Of a stretch of DNA of 64,000 nt, positions 57,346 to 64,000 are shown piece by piece. Source of the DNA: Pneumocystis sp. 'macacae' (Eukaryota; Ascomycota; Pneumocystomycetes; Pneumocystales; Pneumocystaceae); contig CM030729.1 of NCBI GenBank assembly GCA_018127085.1, positions 372,001-436,000 of the forward strand. The letters run 5' to 3'. The translations under genes and the position numbers were made by a program. The notes under the pieces were generated by a model. It was not told where the DNA came from and did no database searches. It saw only the letters and a program-made list of their open reading frames with translations. The first letter of the stretch is position 1. Every line of letters starts with the position of its first letter.

Positions 57346-60300
57346 TTAAGCAAGATCAAATCCAGCACCAAAATTAACAGCATATAAAAGTTTACTTTTT
57401 TTATAGATTAATACTATTAAAATTATATTAAATATTTATTACCTTTTCATAGTAGTTTTATCATTATACCTTGGAAGCATTAAAAGATTGACACAAGTGG
57501 AAGCAGTAGGAAGTCTATTAATATCATCACCACCATTGCGAATACAAAATAAAGGTCTCAAATCTTTAAAACCTAAAAGTGGAGGTCTTGATACACTAGT
57601 AACAAACTTTAACAATAATCGACGTTCAATATCAGAGAACTCATGAACAACACTCCAAAAAAGCTCAATAGTAGGATCATCATCTTGAAATCCACCATAA
57701 ACAGAATTATTACGTAAATCATTTATATCTATAGGTATAGAAGAACCTCCAATCAAATTTTGTAATTCTTGACAGCTAAACATTGATAGCCATTTAATAT
57801 CAATAATTTCAGATAATCCTTTAAAAAAAGCATTAGATTGTTTTGAAATAACTTTATTAAGCCGATAATCAGCCAATGTATATATGTATTGTAATCGATT
57901 TCTCTTTGTCACAGAAACACTAGAACCACCAGGTATTAATTCAACAGTAACAAATTTCCCAAATTCTATTAATCGAAAATTTTAATAATTATAATCAAAA
58001 ATGACATCATATAATACCTTCTTCAATAGAAGTAAAATTAAGAAACAAATCATTTTCAACGTCACCAGTATATCGTTTTAAAAATATCTTTCTGATTAAG
58101 AATTTTTTAAAAAGATAAAAATATTACCAATCCTTTATATAACTCAGGATCCAAAATGAACAAATCGTCTACTAAAATAGTGATAAATCAAAATAATCAT
58201 TAGGATAAACTTACAATGACTCACTTTTCCAAGAAGCTTCATCAAAAAAAACGGTGCAAAAGTTACATCAAGAAGAATAGTCTCATATATACATTTTCCA
58301 ATCAATCTTCCCAAAAATTCAAAACACTGAAGCTGTGCAGCTAATATAATTAATTATATTAAAAAAAATCAAATCATACGTTCACATGCATATGAATGAG
58401 GATTAGGATACAATAAATGCTCATGAGTCTCACAAAATAAACCAAAACCCGTATCAAGAGCCTGTTTACAAATACTAAACAACATTAATCATATATATAT
58501 ATATATAAGAAAGCAATACCTTACTAAAAATTCCTTTGTAATACCACCACCATCTATACCAACTTCGGGTAAACCATATCGATCAACGAAAATAATATTA
58601 ATTGGCTTTTTAATATCTTTACCAATACTATAAAGTGTTGTAAATCCATCCTCAAAAATATTATCACGTCTAATTGTTACAGAAAACCTATTTACTACAT
58701 CCCAGGAATTCAAATGTCCTGATATTTCCATGTCATGATTGATCAAAGATTGTAATATGTGAATTCTTATAGAAAAAGGAATATAAAAAGGAAATTTTCG
58801 CAAAACGTTTATATAAAATTCGGTAGAATTTAACATATCATCATAACTAGATATTAACTGATTACTACTATCAATTTTTTCATCACTTTTAAGAAACTCA
58901 GCAATAACAGAAGACACAAACATAGTCATATCGATTCGATTATTAAATAACCAATAATCATGAGAAAAAAACGGCCTCCGGGAACTAAAGATGAATAAAA
59001 GATATAATTATGAAAAAAATAATACTTCCGAATAAACAATTGCTGTATTAACATTGTAACGATATCACGTAAACGAATTATACTAAACCAACTCATATTA
59101 TGGGATTGAAAACATGTGTCCAAATATTGACTACGACAATAAAGTACATAAGAAAACTCCTTTATAATAATCAGCATATGTTTTAAGACTACATAACATA
59201 CTTTTAAAAATTTTATTAAAACTTCTATATCATCAAAAACAATAAAATTTCTTATAGGATCAAAAAATTCATCATCAACCTTTAATTAAAATATGTTATA
59301 AAATAAAGTTTAATATTACCATTGTCATCAGAATTCGAGAATAAAGTTCAAGTAAAAGAATCATGCTATACCATTGTTCATTCCATCTTAAAAAGAAACT
59401 ACCTTCACAAAGATTTATGTTTCCATTATTTTTCAGCGCTTTTATATATGATTTAGTTATCTCCCACAATATAAATAACATATTTGTATCATTGAATTCA
59501 TCAATGCTAGTAGAAACAATAGTAAGCTGAGTCATTATTTCTGACCTTTTTAAAGGCCAGAATTCCATCAATACCACAAAAAGCTTAGAAATATTAACAA
59601 CAGTAGATGGAAAAACGTATGTTATTATTTGAGCAATATGTTCAGTTGAAAAAAGAATAAAAAGATTTAATTTAGAAAACAACTCTTCAGATACAATCCT
59701 AGGAACCGATATTTCAAAAACATCATCATTATCATCAAAACTAAGATCACAATACGTTCCTACAGAAACTTTTGTCTTTTTAAGTATACATATCAAAATC
59801 TCACTAACCCATTGAGAATATAAATCCTACCTAATATCATACTAAAATAATAATAATACTAATACGTACTACTTCATCTAAAGAAGAAAGCTTTAATTTC
59901 ATATTATCCAAATCCACCAAATACAACAACACATTATGCAATATCCATAAAAGCTCTTCTTTCGAAAAACAATCGAAATTTATGTCCAATATGACATGTA
60001 AAAATACAAATTTAGAGAAAAAACTCTCAAGCTGAAACATTATAAAATTCATTAAATCAGAATATTTTTTAGTTAAAACAAAAAAACCCATAACAAATTT
60101 AGATAATACTATTTTTTGCACTGAATATTCAAATATATAAAAATATTTTAATGGTTTTATAACAGCCAAAATGAAATTTTGTATATCAGGAGAATTAATA
60201 ATTGCATCCTAAAAACATGTAAACTAAATTATACAATTTCCATTATATATCAACATTTCTAGAAATATAAAGATGAAGCTCTTTATAATAACCAAGATTA

Positions 60301-60915
60301 ATCAATGAGACATTTAAACAAGCAAGATCCGGCAAAATCATAAAGATAGATTTATGAAATAGAATATTACTAATAATTAATCAATAAATAAAATAATAGA
60401 AACAGAAAAAACTTTGTAAGATTTATAGTTTTTACCAATATATAACCAAAGCGAGACACAATCCACAATGAAGTATTAGATAATAATTCTAAAAGTGAAA
60501 TATTTCTACAAGACAACATCAAAATAATTTCTACAAGATCATGTAACCTATAGAAATCCTTTTCTATTTGATAAAAAAATATCAATCTCCTAATATTTTT
60601 CAGAAAAAAAATATCAGAAAACCTCAAACTAGATTTATATTCAAAAATATCTTGATCAAAATCATCACGCAATGATTCTTTGGCATGTTTCATAGCTATT
60701 CTAGATCGTATAATTTTCTTTTTTTATTAATATTTTTTTTTCATAACTTCACTACTAACCTGCAATAAAAGAGCAGCACTTTGTTTACGACGTTCATCAT
60801 CTCTTTTCTTCCTATCATTTACAACTTTTTTAAGCAAAAGCTCTTTAGTTTCTTTTTTTTTTTTCCCAAGATTAATAATTCGTTTTGACTTATAATTACC
60901 TTCAAATGAATACAT
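57346..60915 (-). CDS. hul5: HECT-type E3 ubiquitin ligase, Hul5/UBE3C type
   Basis: Start [20 protein letters not shown] at ATG 60915, followed by a basic coil like the IQ-type N-terminus of Hul5 ([18 protein letters not shown]). A long helical middle region follows with many short introns. The HECT domain begins about 58930: [94 protein letters not shown], then the catalytic Cys in [14 protein letters not shown], and the last exon [16 protein letters not shown]. Hul5 extends ubiquitin chains on proteasome-bound and misfolded proteins. The catalytic Cys, the GGGxTKEF motif and the terminal hydrophobic residues are all present. The gene is strongly AT-biased in codon use, yet keeps the whole fold. 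Confidence 0.9.
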
Positions 60916-61274
60916 TCAATAAAAATTCAAAAATACAGCAATATTTTTCAAAAACTCGTTTTTCTTAGAAATAAACATTCGCTACAAATATAATTATATC
61001 ACGAAATTTATCATTTATAATAACCCCATGTTTCGATTCTCACCAAAATTAATTTTAAAAACTTAACATCTCATTATATTAATTTTTTTTTTTTTGAAAT
61101 TATCATATCTATAGTTTAAATACAATGAAATTCATCTTAAATTTTTCTAACTCAACAATAAGAAAAAGAATTAACATTTGCAGCATAAATTTTTCAACCA
61201 CATTTATACACAAAAATGAAATAAATACCTACCAAAAAATACATAAAAGTCCGGAATTAGGCTAGTATTATAAA
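60916..61274. promoter_or_regulatory. Divergent promoter region of hul5 and the uS7m gene
   Basis: About 360 AT-rich bases between two divergent start codons. No specific element is recognised. Confidence 0.5.
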
Positions 61275-61952
61275 ATGAAAACATATGAAAATTTACTCTT
61301 TAAAGAAAAGATTAAAAGCAAATTTAAAACTGAAATAATTGCCGCAAATCCTAACCAGAAAATTTCAGAGTTAAAAAGTGATATAAATAACATGTCAATT
61401 TTAAATCTAGAAAACAAAGAAATACAGACTTTAAACGGTTGATAATAAAATTTATACCCCTTAACCTGCTTAAACGAATAGAACAACCTAATCTTATTAA
61501 CACACTTTTTAATCATACTGTTGGAATCATAATGAAAAAAGGGAAAAAAACGAAAGCACAAAAACAACTTGAAAATGTATTCATAAATATCAAAGAAAAA
61601 ACGAATACAAATCCACATTTCATTTTTTCTAAAGCTATTGAAAAAGCATCACCTTTAATAAAACTTGTATATCACAAACTTAACATAAATATAATTTTAA
61701 TAAATCAAGGTGTCTGCAAAAAGGGGTTCTAAATCCATAAAAATACCTATTCCTTTAAATAAGCATCAACAGCATAGAAAAGCAATTGTCTGGATTATTG
61801 AAGCTAGTAATAAACGACATAACAGAAGCTTTTCAGAACGCCTAGCACAAGAGTTGATTGCAGTTGTAGATGGGACCAGTTCTGTTTTCCAAAAGAAAGA
61901 ACAACTGCATAAATTAGCATTAGTACATAATTCTGAATTTAACTATCACTAA
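61275..61952 (+). CDS. Mitochondrial small-subunit ribosomal protein uS7m
   Basis: Exon 1 begins MKTYENLLFKEKIKSKFK and is Lys-rich. A 46-nt intron leads to EQPNLINTLFNHTVGIIMKK, then GKKTKAQKQLENVFINI, FIFSKAIEKASPLIKL, and after a 44-nt intron (GTATATCAC to TCAAG) VSAKRGSKSIKIPIPLNKHQ, QHRKAIVWIIEASNKR, SFSERLAQELIAVVDG, and LHKLALVHNSEFNYH. This is the S7 fold: the LMxxGKK..A hairpin, the KxSxxxxPxPL loop and R.FxERLAxEL helix. uS7 nucleates the head of the small ribosomal subunit by binding the 3' domain of the rRNA. The long N-terminus fits mitochondrial import. The C-terminal HKxAxxN helix is complete. Confidence 0.88.
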
Positions 61953-62237
61953 TTTCAAATTAGATAAATAGAACAAATGCACAAATTCGGGCATAGTAAA
62001 TTTAATAATATATAGATGTGCATAAATAATATACATCTACATACATCTACATACATATATATATTGTATTTTAATATTATCTACATGTATATGCAAGTTT
62101 TTTTTACTTAACTTTTAGAACAATTATATTTTAACCAAACAATACTGGATATATAAGATATATAATTATAATATAACAATAATGAAACGAAGTATTAAAT
62201 AACACTAATAATTCCATGTATTTCTATAATTCGAATC
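61953..62237. other. Convergent intergenic region with an ACATCT/ACATAT-type short repeat
   Basis: Between the uS7m stop and the UspA-domain gene. Positions about 62030-62066 carry a CTACATACAT-type short tandem repeat that runs into (AT)n. No gene is recognised. Confidence 0.5.
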
Positions 62238-63880
62238 TCAATCTATGATAGCCTATTATTATTTTAGATATACACATTAAATAAAATCAAACTAAAAACC
62301 TTAGTAAGTAAATTATTTACCATACGAATATTTGTGCCAAAAACAGATTGCTTTGATTTCGATTTCATAGGCTTTTTTCTGGCAACCATAACAGGAACAC
62401 TTGACTAGATAATAATAAGCTTTTTATAGATTTAAGTTAGGCTAAAGATACTTTATTAACAATATAATTACTAAATGAACCCAGAATAACACTGAATTAA
62501 TAATCAAAACATATAAGTAAAAAAAAAAGAATAAAACCCTTTCAATGAACTACGTCCTCTACTACCAAGAATAACAAGAGTTGGCTCCAAATAATCAATC
62601 TAACTTATCATAAGTATTAATTTCTAAAAAGAAAAAAACGAAAACCATTTCTGTTAACAAATGTTTAGGAGTCTTATGATGGATTATTTCAATTTCAATT
62701 TGTAATATTAATCTTGTCTTTTTTAATAACTTTTGAGTAATCTGACATATTTCTTCCATTGCAGCTAATCTCTCTTTTTCTAATTCCACAATGCCTTTAT
62801 CATCCTTATCATCTTTATCTATAGCTTCTACAATCATCATAGTATCATAGTCGCGTACTACTGTTCCTATAGCCCATTCTAAAGCATACAATGACTCAGA
62901 ACTTAAATCAATAGGAACAAGATATGAACGAATCTTCCTAGGCTTGCTAAATGATGAAGAATATTCTCCGCGTTTTATAGTCCTTATAGTTCTGTCTTCA
63001 GTAAAAATAATAGTTCCCATATCAATTTTCATATTTTGCATTTTTTTATATTCATCAACATCATTATCATGTTCAAATGAAAACCCTGTATTTGTATGTG
63101 AAAAAACTTCAGATTGACACAAATTTGAACTATTTTTAAAACTATGAGCTTTATTTACTACAGTTTTTAAAATTCGAGACGGCGATATAGAAGAATAAGA
63201 ATTTTTAGATGATTCATGTGCAAAACCATTTCCTAGAAATTTAATAACTAAAAAAAACATAAATAAAGATACAAACCATCAGCTTCAGAAGCAATCGAAA
63301 GAGATAAAGACTCCAATTTATCAATAGTAGGACTTAAATACGAAGACGCTGGTTTTATATAACCATCTAAACCATCTTTATTACAACAATTACTCTTAAT
63401 AGGATTAGCACTATCATAATTTTCTGAAAAACCATTGTCTATTTTTTTTTTCGGTTCATTTTCAATACTAGATAATTTAGTAAAAATCTCACTTGATTGA
63501 GAAGGTAGATAATTAGAAAAACGAAAACATGTCTTATAAGAATTAAGTTCCACATCATTTAAAGACGAAGATCTGTTATTTTGAGGGCAATCACGAGCTG
63601 ATGACCTTTTTGAAGAAGACCTTCTAGACGAAGATACATTAAATGTGTTATCTGAAACAAAACCAGATTTAAATCCTACTTCTAAATCGCTTTCAAGACA
63701 TTTAAAGTCAAAAACATCACACGGCATGGAACTTCTTAACTTATTTTTTAATCCCATAGATAATTGCATTTCACGAGTCTCCAAAAATTTTAATACTTCT
63801 TTCCGTTCTTCATCAATAACAGATTCCATTGAAGAAAAAGACTTATTTTTTTTAATAGGTTTCGCAGCATCAAAAACCAT
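62238..63880 (-). CDS. UspA-domain (universal stress protein family) fungal protein
   Basis: The ATG at 63880 begins MVFDAAKPIKKNKSFSSMES. The first 300 or so residues are Ser-rich and probably disordered (SSSRRSSSKRSSARD). The Usp fold starts at RKIRSYLVPIDLSSESLYAL, EWAIGTVVRDYDTMMIVEAI, a charged insertion with DKDDKDDK, then EIIHHKTPKHLLTEMIDYLE, PTLVILGSRGRSSLKG, VILGSFSNYIVNKS and SVPVMVARKK. GSRGRSxLKGxxLGSxSxYxVxxSxxPVMVAR is the ATP-binding G-2x-G-9x-G(S/T) motif. Fungal Usp proteins of this plan are known, but their roles are poorly defined. The last exon is uncertain: an intron may place the stop at 62238, otherwise near 62265. Confidence 0.78.
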
Positions 63881-64000
63881 TACTAAATAAAATATAGATT
63901 CTCCTATTTACAGATATAATTTACTTTTATATTTAAATCTTTATTTTCAAACCTTACTCGGAAAGTATCTAATCTATAAAAAAAAGCAAAATCATCATTA
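63881..64000. other. Window end, upstream of the UspA gene
   Basis: 120 AT-rich bases that should contain the UspA-domain gene's 5' region. Nothing else is recognised before the window ends. Confidence 0.5.

Overview
The window looks like nuclear DNA of a Taphrinomycotina ascomycete, most probably a Pneumocystis species. The reasons are: AT-rich coding sequence dense in very short introns (about 33-55 nt, GTATNT donors, CTAAT/CTGAC-type branch points); a multi-CFEM surface protein of the type known from Pneumocystis; a Dad3 (DASH) gene; a Ste3-type pheromone receptor; and best resemblance throughout to fission-yeast-type orthologues. Species assignment is inference. I find 29 protein-coding genes and no convincing tRNA, rRNA, transposon or CRISPR.

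Layout. 0.1-2.1 kb: a secreted CFEM-repeat protein. 2.5-7.1 kb: an OCRL/INPP5B-like phosphoinositide 5-phosphatase with a RhoGAP-like tail, then the Caf1 deadenylase subunit. 7.1-13.2 kb: a WDR70-like protein, a tiny complex I subunit (NDUFB3-like), Rpf1 and glycyl-tRNA synthetase. 13.2-21 kb: Rix1, Ypp1 (divergent pair) and proteasomal ATPase Rpt2. 21-31 kb: a Nhx1-like Na+/H+ exchanger, a GPH-family sugar transporter, a Cla4/Shk2-type PAK kinase, Dcp1 and an Ofd1/Tpa1-type dioxygenase. 31.3-33.5 kb: a striking GC-rich island holding Cbf1, V-ATPase subunit f, Dad3 and mitochondrial SSB (Rim1) packed almost without spacers. 33.5-37.2 kb: Ste3 receptor and glutathione synthetase. 37-57 kb: an extremely AT-rich zone with sparse genes (GATA-finger protein, Trs31, Yip4/YIPF6, Nit1-type amidase, Gyp10-type TBC GAP) and a 6.6-kb stretch with no recognisable gene. 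57-64 kb: Hul5-type HECT ligase, mitochondrial ribosomal protein uS7m and a UspA-domain protein.

The genes are ordinary fungal housekeeping and signalling genes rather than one pathway. Loose functional links are mRNA turnover (Caf1, Dcp1), 60S ribosome assembly (Rpf1, Rix1), phosphoinositide signalling (5-phosphatase, Ypp1), vacuole/endosome ion balance (Nhx1, V-ATPase f), ER-Golgi traffic (Trs31, Yip4, Gyp10) and glutathione metabolism (glutathione synthetase, Nit1).

The most unusual signal is the composition profile. Within about 20 kb the DNA goes from roughly two-thirds GC (31.5-33.5 kb) to about 10-15% GC (48-55 kb), judged by eye on sampled lines. The GC island affects exons, introns and spacers alike, has graded shoulders, and on the + strand flips from C-rich to G-rich near 32.55 kb regardless of gene direction. 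That resembles a fixed recombination hotspot or replication-origin footprint rather than transferred DNA. Other points of note are a Caf1 with two of its four DEDD metal ligands replaced, a CFEM protein built from three exons of exactly 270 nt, a Rpt2 gene whose first exon codes only the initiator Met, apparent GA-AG and GC-AG introns, and a rix1 frame break at a canonical slippery heptamer that could instead be a 38-nt intron.
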